Shown one piece after another: positions 1-10,480 of a stretch of DNA of 64,000 nt (positions are counted from its first letter, which is position 1; each line of letters begins with the position of its first letter). The translations under genes were made by a program, and so were the position numbers. Source of the stretch: Halichoerus grypus. Lineage: Eukaryota; Chordata; Mammalia; Carnivora; Phocidae. The stretch covers positions 121,091,631-121,155,630 of the forward strand of contig NC_135714.1 in assembly GCF_964656455.1 (NCBI RefSeq). Reading direction: 5' to 3'. Below the pieces are notes generated by a model, which saw only the letters and a list, made by a program, of their open reading frames with translations, had not been told where the DNA came from and made no database searches.

Positions 1-165
1 TCAGAGAGAGAGAGAGTGCACACGCACAAGCTGGAGGGCAGAGGCAGAGGGAGAGGCAGACTCCCCACTGAGCAGGGAGCCCAATGCGGGACTCGATCCC
101 AGGACCCTGGAATCATGACCTGAGCCGAAGGCAGGCGCTTAACCAACTGAGCCACCCAGGTGCCC
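1..165 (-). mobile_element. Can-SINE, cut by window edge
   Basis: This is a tRNA-derived carnivore SINE read from the minus strand. Its tRNA-like head lies at the right (GCCACCCAGGTGCCC, 151-165) and its CT-rich body, read as GA repeats, at the left. The A-tail and left duplication fall outside the window, so the insertion site cannot be checked. Confidence 0.95.
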
Positions 166-430
166 AATAAACATTATATTCTACGTGGAAGTTCACTTGG
201 AGACCTCGGTTACATGGCTGGCCATCAACTCTAGTGGATTCAGTTGACAGTCCCTTCTAAAGTGTTCAGCCTTGTTCACACTGGCTTCAAGGACCGTTGG
301 TATTTTCACTGCTCTGGTCTTGCACATTCTTTAAGCAGATTGAAATTAAACAAGGATAACACAGTGAAGAGTAAGAAACTGAACATTACTTCAATTTTGA
401 TTTGTGTTTAGCATTTAAAACTGAGAAGGA
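166..430. other. Unassigned non-coding DNA
   Basis: This short AT-rich stretch between two SINEs has no repeat family I recognise and no credible ORF. Confidence 0.5.
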
Positions 431-629
431 GGGGCGCCTGGGTGGCCTAGTTCGTTAAGCATCTGCCTTTGGCTCAGGTCATGATCCCAGGGTCCTGGGA
501 TCGAGCCCCACATCGGGCTCCCTGCTCAGCGGGGAGCCTGCTTCTCCCTCTCCCTCTGCCGCTCCTCTTGCTTGTTCCCTCTCTCTCTCTGTCAAATAAA
601 CAAATAAATAAAATCTTTATAAAAAAAGA
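431..629 (+). mobile_element. Can-SINE, full length
   Basis: The element has the complete order: head GGGGCGCCTGGGTGGC, polymerase III B-box region around GGGATCGAGCCCC, CT-rich stretch, then the AAATAAATAAAATCTTT tail. The flanking duplication is too degraded to call. SINEs of this kind have no ORF and move by borrowing the L1 enzyme. Confidence 0.95.
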
Positions 630-1603
630 AATAGTTTCCCGAATGTGACTAATTACCTTTAACTTTGAAATTTGATCTTTTTAAAGTGTTGTTTGATTTA
701 AAACTAAAATAAAAATGAAGAAAATGAAATGTTTCAGTGGCAGTATGATTTAGTAGTGTCTAAATTGTGTCTTTTGTAGATGTCTCAGTTTCATTAAAAT
801 ATACTTGTTTGTTACTGGTCAGTTATACAAAATGTTACTTTATCAGACTATCACTGCAGAATCGAAGTCTGAGCTGTTATGTAGATTTAAATCAATTAAA
901 TAGTTGTGGGTTTTTTTCTTCAGAAACTTAAAGGAACTTATAATTATTTGTAGTATTTTTGTGAAAGGAACAACCAATTCATAATTATTCTGAATTTTGT
1001 AAAGAAATGTATGTGAGGGAATTATACCAACATGAGATTATATTGACAGTGAATTCTCTTCTAGAAGCACTGACAGTGAGGAAGAGAGAAGAAATGTTAG
1101 CAAAATTCAAAACCAAGAGGTTTTGGCTTTGTTTTTTGTTTTTAAATGGAGACGAGAGAGACGCTAGTAAAAGGCCAAGTAGGACTAGACCAAGACACTA
1201 GTAAAGACTTGGACAAGACCAAGTTTTCATTAAAGAAGAAAGGGTGGATTATAATCTGTTTTTATATCACTATGTGTCCAGAACAAGTTCCAGAGGACGT
1301 GAAAGTTAATCTGACGAGGAGGGAACTGGACCCTTCAGGATAAAAATAAGCATTCTCTAAGGTCCAAGGAAAGGGAGAAAAGGATGAAGGACACAGGCAA
1401 CAGCTGATGACTTTATGGCTTTAGGAATATTTACAAAATGGTGAAAAAGAGTTGAGAACCTGGAGAGTCTAATCAGTATAAAAAATATATATTTGTTTTT
1501 GTCTTTTTTTTTTTTTTTGCTGCAGACTTGCATTTAATAATACAAAGTCTGGAATACCCAGTTTTTTAACTAACTTCAGTTATAAAATTATTGAAACTAA
1601 GTC
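630..1603. other. Unassigned AT-rich non-coding DNA
   Basis: No repeat family is recognised with confidence. Two short overlapping ORFs (1007-1201 and 1146-1343) have no family resemblance and look like chance. A T-rich run sits near 1506-1518. Confidence 0.5.
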
Positions 1604-1798
1604 TTTTTTTTTTTTTTAAAGATTTTATTTATTTGAGAGAGAGAATGAGAAAGAGAGAGCATGAGAGGGAGGAGGGTCAGAGGGAGAAGCAGACTCCCCG
1701 CTGAGCAGGGAGCCTGATGCGGGACTTGATCCCGGGACTCCAGGATCATGACCTGAGCTGAAGGCAGTCGCTTAACCAACTGAGCCACCCAGGTGCCC
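1604..1798 (-). mobile_element. Can-SINE, full length, with target duplication
   Basis: This is a minus-strand SINE with a poly-T (A-tail) at the left and head at the right. The flanks GAAACTAAGTCT (from 1593) and GAAACTAGGCCT (from 1799) match at 10 of 12 bases, a slightly aged target-site duplication. That shows an L1-mediated insertion of moderate age. Confidence 0.95.
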
Positions 1799-2092
1799 GA
1801 AACTAGGCCTTAAAATCATGGCTGAAACTATATCCCGAAGTCCCCAAGAATGATGTAACACCCAAACATCATCTTTGAAAAACACTTTTTATCAATTGTG
1901 AAAGATCTTTGCATTGGGAGAGAAACTCCAAATAACTACTGATCAAGTCCACTGAGAAGAAATGAATAAATAAAGAAATGGAGACCAAATTTCTAGGAAA
2001 ATCTCTTGTGTCCATGTTCAGCCAATTTCTGGGAATATGTATGTGGTTCAACTTATATAATCATACTGCTGATGATTGAAAGAGAGGACATT
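1799..2092. other. Unassigned non-coding DNA
   Basis: No recognised feature. A short minus-strand ORF (1869-2051) shows no family resemblance. Confidence 0.4.
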
Positions 2093-2278
2093 GGGGTGCC
2101 TGGGTGGCTCAGCCAGTTGAGTGTCTGACTCTTGATTTCAGCTCAGGTCACAATCTCAGGGTTGTGAGATTGAGTCTCGCATTGGGCTCTGCCTTGAGCA
2201 CGTGGAGTCTGCTTAAGATTTTCTTTCTTCTTTTTCCTCTGCCCCTCCCCACTCATGCTCTCTCTCTCTCTCTCTCAA
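2093..2278 (+). mobile_element. Can-SINE, older subfamily
   Basis: The head GGGGTGCCTGGGTGGCTCAG is followed by the older-type body GTCTGACTCTTGATTTCAGCTC and a diverged middle. The sequence ends in a CT repeat and then runs straight into a long GAAA satellite, so the original A-tail appears to have become the satellite. Confidence 0.9.
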
Positions 2279-2285
2279 AAAGGAA

Positions 2286-2338
<53 letters not shown>

Positions 2339-2500
2339 AGAAAGAAAGGAAGGAAGGAAGGAAGGAAGGAAGGAAGGAAGGAAAGAAAGAAGGAAGGAAG
2401 GAAAGAAGGAAGGAAGGAAGAAAAGAAAGAAAGAAAGAAGAAAGAAAGAAAGAAAGGAAGGAAGGAAGGAAGGAAGAAAAGAAAGAAAGAAAGAAAGAAA

Positions 2501-2541
<41 letters not shown>

Positions 2542-2571
2542 GAAAGAAAGAAAGAAAGAAAGAAAGAAAAA

Positions 2572-2643
<72 letters not shown>

Positions 2644-2647
2644 AAAG
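2279..2647 (+). repeat. GAAA/GGAA purine microsatellite, about 370 bp
   Basis: This is an unbroken purine run of AAAG tetramers with at least three blocks of AAGG and a few AAAGAAG irregularities. It starts at the A-tail of the SINE just upstream. Two lysine/glutamate/arginine-only ORFs through it are low-complexity artefacts. A homopurine tract this long should be length-variable between individuals. Confidence 0.97.
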
Positions 2648-2944
2648 ACTAAACCTTTTTTTTTTGGCTATGGTTTTTCACTTTCCAAACTCTTTATACT
2701 GCATTGATTTCCCTGTTACCTTAATCACCTAGGCATTTTTAACCTAGAGTCTACAGACATCTAGATTGTACATGCATGGGTTTCAGGGAGTCCCTAACCC
2801 TCAGGAAGTAAGTATAAGTGTATTTCTCAGTGTGGATATATTGTTTTTTCAGAGAAGTCCCGCAGTTTTCATCAGGTTCTTAGAGTGTTCCGTGAATCAA
2901 AAGGAATCCCTTTTCCCCCCAATTAAGTCAAAGGGCCAAGCAGT
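2648..2944. other. Unassigned non-coding DNA
   Basis: No repeat or gene is recognised. A plus-strand ORF at 2766-2999 is unsupported. Confidence 0.4.
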
Positions 2945-3095
2945 GCCATGTCTTGTAAAGTTTGCAGTGTACTTTAATGCTACCTCAGGCTCTTGTTAAA
3001 ATGCAGGTTATGATTTATTAGCTCCAAGCAAGTGCCATGTTGGTGTCCAAGGACTGCACTTTGGATAACAGAGGTACAGTACTCATAAAGTTTGA
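2945..3095 (+). mobile_element. MER5-like hAT DNA transposon relic
   Basis: The pieces CTCTTGTTAAAATGCAGGTT and GTCCAAGGACTGCACTTTGG follow the order of the recalled MER5 consensus (a non-autonomous hAT-Charlie element). It is short and diverged, so the family call is tentative. Confidence 0.5.
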
Positions 3096-3184
3096 TGTAG
3101 GAGACCTTTGCCTCTGAGCTCTTCGAGAGGCCACCGTTCCAGGAGCCGTTCCAAGTGGACGCCACCCAGAGAGCCACGACCGAG

Positions 3185-3352
3185 ATGTTGTCTCCGTCAC
3201 CTGATGCTGGGCAAGTCGCCTAACCCCTTTGAGCCTGTCTTCTTGTCTCCAAAAAGGCACTAACAATATTATCTGACAGGATCGTTGTGAATTACGTTAG
3301 ATGCTGACTACAGGTCTTGGTATGGAGTAAATACTAGATAACTTTGTTCCCT
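3185..3352 (-). mobile_element. MIR (ancient SINE) relic
   Basis: Read on the plus strand, GGGCAAGTCGCCTAACC, then GAGCCTGTCTTCTTGTCTCC, then a T-rich stretch and GACAGGATCGTTGTGAATTA, follow the reverse MIR consensus. MIRs are shared by all mammals, so this marks ancestral sequence. Confidence 0.7.
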
Positions 3353-6300
3353 ATCTCCTCGCCTGAGCACCTCATGGTTCCTGTTACTCTAGTGAGGCGA
3401 TTACTCAGGAGTTATAATCAGCAAAACTGAGGATAGCCTCTGGATAAGAAAAGTACAGTATTGCATATGTCCAGAATTTCCTTGAAAGAGTTCTATTTTA
3501 GTATCTCCTGGACTCGAGCAGAATTAGAGTTCCAGTCTTTTCCACCTTGCAAAGTTTATCAGTAAAGTCTCAAAAACTGGTTGCCCTGGGGAATGCTGCC
3601 TTTAAGCTAATTTGACCAATGTCCTCTCTCACTTGTATTTCAACTTCAACACTTATTTGAGCAAATTGTATCAGTTAATTGTCCCCTACTACAGCGAATA
3701 CTGTGATATTCCAAAATTCTTATCCTCTCTCCCAACTCATTTTCAAGCTATTCTACCTGCTAGTTCTCACCTCTCTCTCTACCATAAAACCTGCAGTGTT
3801 GACCCTATTACTGCTGCTGAATGTAATTGCTTACATTATTTATATTAATTTTTGATCTGATGTATTACCTTGGTCACTCATCTCATTTTTTTGTCCTCAG
3901 ATTGTCAAGAGGCAAATATTTCTAGGTTGCATTGCATCAAAACCCCCAAGTCTCAGGTGAAGCTGGGGGCTTAAATGCTTTTGAAGAGGTCATGGTTACT
4001 CTTTCTTGGAGTTTAGTTCACTGCTCTTGCTAATGAATGATTTCATGCTCTCATTAAGCTACAAAGGCAGGACAGTTTGGCCAGTACTTTATTATTATTA
4101 TTATTACCAAAATATCAAGGTCATGATTAACATGGAACTTATACTAATTTGACCTACTATCAAATTCTTATTATTAATGAAGTCTCTGAGCAGATGGTAG
4201 TAAACAAATGTGATAGAAAACAGAGGTCCTAATCTATAAATTTTCAATTCTTGAAGTTGCCACTTGTAAAGAGAGATCACAGTATAAAAAATGGAGAGAA
4301 AGAAAGACTTCTGTGTTATTCTTGAAGACCATTAGTCTCAAGGTTACCAGCCAAGCATAATTCTTGTTTAATTCTCCCATTACCACCTAATCCTGTTTAT
4401 GTCAGGAACACCTTTAATAGAATGTCACTTCAAATCACTGAAATCCAAAGACAGGCACTGTAATTTACATTAGCTACAAAATGAGCATCCTTTCCATGGG
4501 GACCCCTGAGCTAGCAAGTACATCAGTGACAATGCATGCTGCCTCTGAGATCTTTCTGGAAGCTGTAGCCATTAACTTGATTGATACCATCCAAAAAAAA
4601 AGGGGGGGGAATAAAGGTAAATTTCCTTTTTTCTAGAACATAGATCTGAGTGTTCTCCTCCTTTTTTCTGAAGGAGGTTCTGGGTGCTTATCCAGAAGGG
4701 AAGAAAAAGATTTGTTGTTTCTAGTACTATTGTTTGATTTTAACAATTCTGTTTAAAAAGAGAGGGTTTGACTTATCTATCCAATTTCTGGGTGTTAGTT
4801 CTGCTGTTCAGGGTGTTCTGATGTTCCCAGGTGACTCTGGCTATCTTCACTGAGTAGTGTGACCCCATGAGAGGAACTCCCCAAACGACAGAGTACTCAG
4901 ATATATTGAAGAGATCTGCACCAGCATCTTTAACTCTGCTTTGGTCCTGATAAATATATGGAGGCCATGTATGTGACTAACCATTGGTAGCTAGAGGCAA
5001 GAAAATACAACAGAGTAGAATTCCATTGATAGAACCTCAAAAAGACAATTTTAAGAACAAATCTCTAGGAATAAAACCCCTTCTAGAAATACCATATAAT
5101 TTTTCAGTAACTCAATTTTCACATTGTTAAGGCAAGGATATAAATTGTTGACTATGTCAATTGATGACAAGAACAAACTTGGTGATTGCTCTTAGCCATG
5201 AATTGGGCAAGTGGAATATTTTTTGATTCTAGAAGTAATTAAAATTTATGGACACCATTGTTAAGATGACTAATAGAATTTGTTGCATGGCCAACAATTG
5301 GGTAACTTACAACTGCACACACTTTGCAAGTGCAAAACCTCACAGCATTGTTTTCTACCTTTCCCAGCTAAGTTGCCCAGACCTCAAGGAGGATGAGGTG
5401 GGGACGAAAGGAGGCTGAGTAACACTTCTGTCTATCTCTACCTCAACAGAGTACTAAATGGAAGCAAGCACACTGTTAGATATATTCTTAGGAGTGTTAC
5501 AGGAACTCAAGAGTCCTGAAAGGAGCCTGGCAGGGATTAAAGTGTGTCTCTTGAAGGAGGTAAATAAAACATTTAAAAGATGAGTAGAAGCTGACCAAAA
5601 AAGATGTGTGGAGAAGGGCATCCCAGTACTGGGACCCTGATCTCAGGATTATTACTCTTGTCACTGGGCCCTCATCCTTTTCACCTCCTGGATGCTCTCT
5701 CTCTGCCCCTGTGACCATCTCAATCTTTCTCCCTCTTCCAGAAAAGTGAAAGAAACAAAGGCCTTGTTCAGTACATACATCTCTCACTCCAGGTTCATAT
5801 TAAAGTTTTTTGTGATTTCTTTTTCCTTAAGTGCTGCACAGATTGTTCTCTGTTAGATCAAAGACAGAATTATTTTTCATTTTCTCCTCACATCGTTTCT
5901 CCTAAAGACTAATAATTTAACCTTTTCTGGACAGCTGTTTCCCCAAATAACTTAAGAACAAAATTGTTACTCTGGATGAGCTTGCTTTAATGTCCTAGCA
6001 ATCACCTACAGGAAAATTAATCAAACTGAAATGATGATTGGTATTTGAAAAAGAAGGCAGGGTCTCCAGAAAGACTGGTCCTAAACAGTTGCCAGGGAAT
6101 TCTGGTGGCTCACCCAACACAGGGGTTGTAATATTTTGCAAAGAATTATCAAGAATGCATGACCCCTGGCTTTTCTGGTCATCTCCAAGATTGGCTTAGG
6201 TTCTTTTGTATCCTTGACATTTAGACATTTCTGAGAGATTTTGGTGACTATTTGAAGTCACTTTATAGTTTTACAAAATACTCAGCTCAGTCTAATGTTT

Positions 6301-7180
6301 CTTACGTCAGTGGGATAGGTTCTCTCTAGTCACAGGCCCCACATGACTGCCTGGTTTTTACATCTGTGTAACTCCCTGGTGTCTGCAGCCATTTAATGAT
6401 ACATACATACAACCACCGGAAAATCCTGGCATTTATATTTTATATTGTGGGGTCATCTTAGAAACCATGGTGTCGGAACACAAATCCTGGCTGCTAGAGC
6501 CACCTTTTCCTGAGAGATTTCTGAGACAGACGTATGTGCTGAAGAAGAAGGCAGATACAACTGTATTCGTGACTATCACTAGCTTGGGTTCTGGCAACTC
6601 CAAGTCCCGGTGGGGAATCTTTTTGAGCTGTGCTACATGATGGCGATGGTGGTGCCCCTCGCCTTTGACACTGTAAACCCATCCCCTGAATCTCAAAGCT
6701 CAGCACCAAGGCCAAGAGAGTAAAAATAAACTCTCAGGAAAAACAAAGAATAGAACATTTCCTTAATCCTTAAATAGAGGAGAGTCAGTCTGGGCACTCT
6801 TGGCATAGAATTCTTGCTAACATTACCAGTTCCATGAGGAGAAGAGAGCCCCCAGAGAAAAAAGAAAGCCAAAAAGACACCCCCCACCCCTGCCACCAAC
6901 ACATACGCTGACTCCGATCTTTAATCGCTCCCCCATAACTAGTCCTAGTCAGCACAGCCATCTAACATAACATCTTTGAGGCTAAGTCTTCTATGTCTCA
7001 GGGTTTACAGGGTGTTTCTGTGTGGCTGGAGAAAGGTGCTTAGCATTCAGCTTGCGCAGTGATCCTGGACAGGCTCTTGTTGGTTGGGGAGGATATTGCC
7101 TGGAAGTGGCTCCATGGAAAAATTCCGAGAGAAATATAGTAACTTGAATTATGGAGATCAGTTTTTTTTAATTATGTTTC
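3353..7180. other. Repeat-poor unassigned DNA
   Basis: There are 3.8 kb with no SINE. I see a short ATT repeat (4090-4107) and a mixed A/G run near 4593-4610. Several short ORFs (3612-3848, 5497-5787, 6433-6902) overlap in opposing frames and show no family resemblance. Confidence 0.5.
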
Positions 7181-7346
7181 TTTTTTTAAAGATTTTATTT
7201 ATTTATTTGACAGAGAGAGAGAGAGCATACAAGTAGGCAGAGCAGCAGGTAGAAAGAGATGCAGGCTCCCTGCTGAGCAGAGAGCCCTGGGATCATGACC
7301 TGAGCTGAAGGCAGACGCTTAACCGACTGAGCCACCCAGGTGCCCC
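7181..7346 (-). mobile_element. Can-SINE with internal deletion
   Basis: Head and tail are both present, but about 25 bp of the body are missing. GAGAGCCCTGGGATCATG jumps over the segment that normally carries the CGATGTGGGACTCGATCCCAG part. The B-box region is therefore lost and the copy should be transcriptionally dead. No clear flanking duplication. Confidence 0.92.
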
Positions 7347-7439
7347 CTTTTTTGAAATTTCTTAATTTTTTAGAGCAAATAAAAAGTCCTCAATCTGGAT
7401 TCTGAAACTTTCCATCAAATGGGCCCACTTTAGTTGTCC

Positions 7440-7860
7440 AACCCCATCTCTCTAGTTCCCTAAAACTTCCTCTTCCCCTAACCTCATCAGTTACTACATC
7501 CTAGAATAATGAAATCCTCCTTTCTGCAAATTCAAATCCCATGTACTCCGTAAGGTTCAAGCTAAGCTGATTCTTCCCCAAGAATCTTTTACCATGGCAT
7601 CGTAGGACATCTGGATCTGTCCCACTCATCACAGTCCTCAGGAAAAATCTCCACATCGTGCCGCGTTACCATATCATCTTGTGAGTGTAATCAAGTTATT
7701 TCGAGCAGGTATGATTTGTTTCCCAGAAGAGGCATCAAGTTTGCAGCAAGTTTCTCTCAGGAGAAATTATTATCTTTTTTGCATCTCCAGAGCACTAGTA
7801 AATCATGCTTTCATTCCATTTGCAAATGTGTGCGACTAAACGAATAGATGAATGAAACTG
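7440..7860 (+). mobile_element. L2-like ancient LINE 3' end
   Basis: The order of phrases (GTAAGGTTCAAGCTAAGCTGA, CACTCATCACAG, AGCACTAGTAAATCATGC, then AATAGATGAATGAAAC) resembles the L2 3' region that ends in GAATGAATGAATG. It is highly diverged and could be another old LINE of the same clade. Confidence 0.4.
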
Positions 7861-8159
7861 CCGATCTCCAAATTAGTTCATCTGCAGGTGAGAGCGAATA
7901 ATGTCGGGTCAAATAGGCAAGACAAAACCAGGTAACGTGTAAGAGACCCATAGCAATTTCCAATAGGCGGCCCAAAATGAGTTTTTTGAATCAATTCTTC
8001 AGTTGTTTGGGAAGTGGTTCTTGTATAAACCAGATATTGATATTCTCCCTGATTCCTGACACAACTGTATTTTTCATTGTCATTGACACAATCAACTCTT
8101 CATTTATTAATTTTTTGTCTTACATGTTTTTTATGGGAAGATCAGACAGACAATTTGGG

Positions 8160-8500
8160 TTTTAATAAAGAAAAGATTAAAATCACACATAATACTACCA
8201 CTTAGAGATAACTATGAACAACTGCCATTCTTGTGTATGTACACCTCTTAAATATAAAAATAAAATTATATTGTACATCATAGCCTATGAATTATTTTCA
8301 CTTCATTTATTGTTAACCTGATTTAATGGCCATATGGCATTCTACTGTATTAATAGAATATATTTTCTTACTAAAAGCTTTTTTTTTCTATTTCTGGACA
8401 TTGTTTACTTTATACTCTTCTATTGTTATAAACTATCTCTTCAATGAATATCTTTGAGACAAATCTTTTTGTATACTTTTAATCATTCTGTTAAGACATA
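8160..8500 (-). mobile_element. Old L1-type 3' end relic
   Basis: Phrases such as ACTTAGAGATAACTATGAAC, GGCCATATGGCATTCTACTG, TTTCTGGACATTGTTTAC and ATGAATATCTTTGAGACAAA follow, in order, a common old mammalian L1M-type 3' region in reverse. Subfamily cannot be assigned by eye. Confidence 0.5.
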
Positions 8501-8748
8501 CACCTCTCTGTCCAAGGATCTGGATAAATTTAAGGACGCAATGCTATTGAATGGGACCCTTCTCCCCTCCTCACATTTTTGCTCCTGCCCATAATAGAGA
8601 CTGAACATGCCCCCAGCTTCTTCATTCAAGAAGTGTGAGAGAAGATACATCTGACCTTTCTGCATCCCATCCTCCACCCTCTCCCAGGAGGAAGGGTGGC
8701 TGATCTAATGGGCCAGAGGGCACCTTCCACTAGCAGTTAAGATTTTTA

Positions 8749-8939
8749 TTTTTTTTAAAAGATTTTATTAATTTATTTTAGAGAGAGAGAGCACAAGTAG
8801 GGGGAGCGGCAGGCAGAGGGAGAAACAGGCTCCTCGCTGAGCAAGGAGCCCGATGTGGGACTCAGTTGATCTCAGGACCCTGGGATCCTGACCTGGGCCA
8901 AAGGCAGATGCTTAATCAACTGAGCCACCTGGGCGTCCC
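8749..8939 (-). mobile_element. Can-SINE, full length, with target duplication
   Basis: This minus-strand SINE is flanked by AAGATTTTTA at 8739-8748 and 8940-8949, a perfect 10-bp duplication. The head carries several substitutions (GCCACCTGGGCGTCCC). Confidence 0.95.
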
Positions 8940-8949
8940 AAGATTTTTA

Positions 8950-9960
8950 AAATAAGAGTCAGCTTTGTGTGCATTGTGTCTCCTGCCTTGTCTCGTACTT
9001 CCAGCATCTTGTACTTCTGCCTGGGCCTGACCGTCCATCTAGCTCTCTCTGGCCCAGCCATACTCTCTTTGTTCTGTGACTGAGTGGTGGGTGAATTGAA
9101 ACCACAATTCTCTCTCTTGGTTTCAGGTTCTTGTGGTTGGGTGGATAAACAGAGTCAGGTTAAGAGGTTAGGGATTAAGAAATAAGAAGTCTTACTTAAG
9201 ACTCCTGAGCTAAGCCATGTTTCGGGCTTGTTACAGTGTGTCAGTGTGTATGTGAAAGGGGTGGTATTAAGCACTGGCCAATATTAAATAAACCAGCCCT
9301 TATTTCTCCATCATTTCTTTTGTGCATTCTCTCTCATTGGTAAAACCTAGACCAAAGAGTAGGTAAGTACTGAAATAAAAAAAATCTATGCCTATTTCCT
9401 TAAGACAGCACTGTGGGCATGCGAAAGACTCAGAGCATATTATCAAGTACATTTGTCATGTTTTTGGCAGGAAGTTTTTAAGGCTCACGTACTCATGGTT
9501 AAATCGATTGAATACTTTCTTTATGGTTTCAGCCCTTGGTATCCGGGTTGGAAAGGCTTGCCTTAGTCCATGAATCTTTCCTCCAGGTAGGTTTTGAGTT
9601 TCATTTTTGTTTTGAAATAACTTGACCCTTTATTTTGGTTCAAGATATGAAGCCGGGGGGGGGGGGGTGTCTCAGTTCATTATGTCCCCAAAGGTGAACC
9701 AATCACATTTTATTAAATGATTATTCTTCTACATATATATTTAGATCCCTTTCTAGACTCTCTATTCTTTTTTCTTCATCTGTTATTCTTGTTATCTGAG
9801 CTGACCAGGAAACATTCTGCTGGTCTTCGTGATATTAGCAAGTAAACGTGGAAAAATAATATTAAAGATTAGATTTGTAAGAAAATTTAAGGAAAAGTTT
9901 TACCCCGCACAGAATGGTGAATTCAGAGTTTTACAAAGTCTTATTTAAAAGAGGAAATGA
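8950..9960. other. Unassigned non-coding DNA
   Basis: No repeat family or gene is recognised. The one striking item is a run of 13 G residues at 9655-9667. Confidence 0.5.
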
Positions 9961-10160
9961 GGGACGCCTGGGTGGCTCAGTCAGTTAAGCGTCTCCCTTC
10001 GGCTCAGGTCATGATCCCAGGGTCCTGGGATCCAGTCCCGCATTGGGCTCCTTGCTCAGCGGTCGCCTGCTTCTCCCTCTGCCTGCCCCTCCCCCTGCTT
10101 GTGCTTGCTCTCTCTCACTCTCTCTCTCTGACAAATAAATAAAAAATCTTTTAAAAAAAT
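9961..10160 (+). mobile_element. Can-SINE, full length, with target duplication
   Basis: The copy is complete from head to tail and flanked by AAAAGAGGAAATGA (9947-9960) and AAAAGAGGAAGTGA (10161-10174), a 14-bp duplication with one mismatch. Low divergence suggests a fairly young insertion. Confidence 0.97.
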
Positions 10161-10264
10161 AAAAGAGGAAGTGATTGGCATATAAATATATGGATAGAGC
10201 TAATATAACCGAAAAAGGAATGTGTCCATGATAAGGAGCTTTGGCCATAAATAGACTAAAGGAG

Positions 10265-10463
10265 GGGCGCCTGGGTGGCTCAATCGTTAAGCATCTGCCT
10301 TCGGCTCAGGTCATGAACCCAGGGTCCTGGGATCGAGCCCCGCATCAGGCTCCCTCCTCGGCGGGAAGCCTGCTTCTCCCTCTCCCACTCCCCCTGCTTG
10401 TGTTCCCTCTCTCGCTGTCTCTCTCTGTCAAATAAATAAATAAAATAAAATCTTTAAAAAAAA
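10265..10463 (+). mobile_element. Can-SINE, full length, young
   Basis: The flanking duplication AAATAGACTAAAGGAGG is perfect over 17 bp (10249-10265 and 10464-10480; its last base overlaps the G run of the head). The body lacks the TCAGT bases usually found before GTTAAGC. It has the same orientation as, and lies about 100 bp from, the preceding SINE, but the duplications prove separate events. Confidence 0.97.
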
Positions 10464-10480
10464 AAATAGACTAAAGGAGG

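Noticed and set aside
431..629. Possible tRNA gene in SINE heads
   Set aside because: The tRNA-like head is part of the SINE and does not form a complete tRNA with a free 3' end.
2279..2647. CRISPR-like regular repeats
   Set aside because: Simple tetranucleotide repeats with no spacers, in a mammalian genome.
2104..2707. 182- and 150-aa lysine/glutamate/arginine-rich ORFs
   Set aside because: They are translations of a SINE plus the GAAA/GGAA microsatellite. Low complexity is the only reason the frame stays open.
9957..10142. Repeated 60-70 aa ORFs beginning like [17 protein letters not shown], found across the window
   Set aside because: They are translations of the Can-SINE sequence, which keeps one frame open by chance. 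They recur because the SINE recurs.
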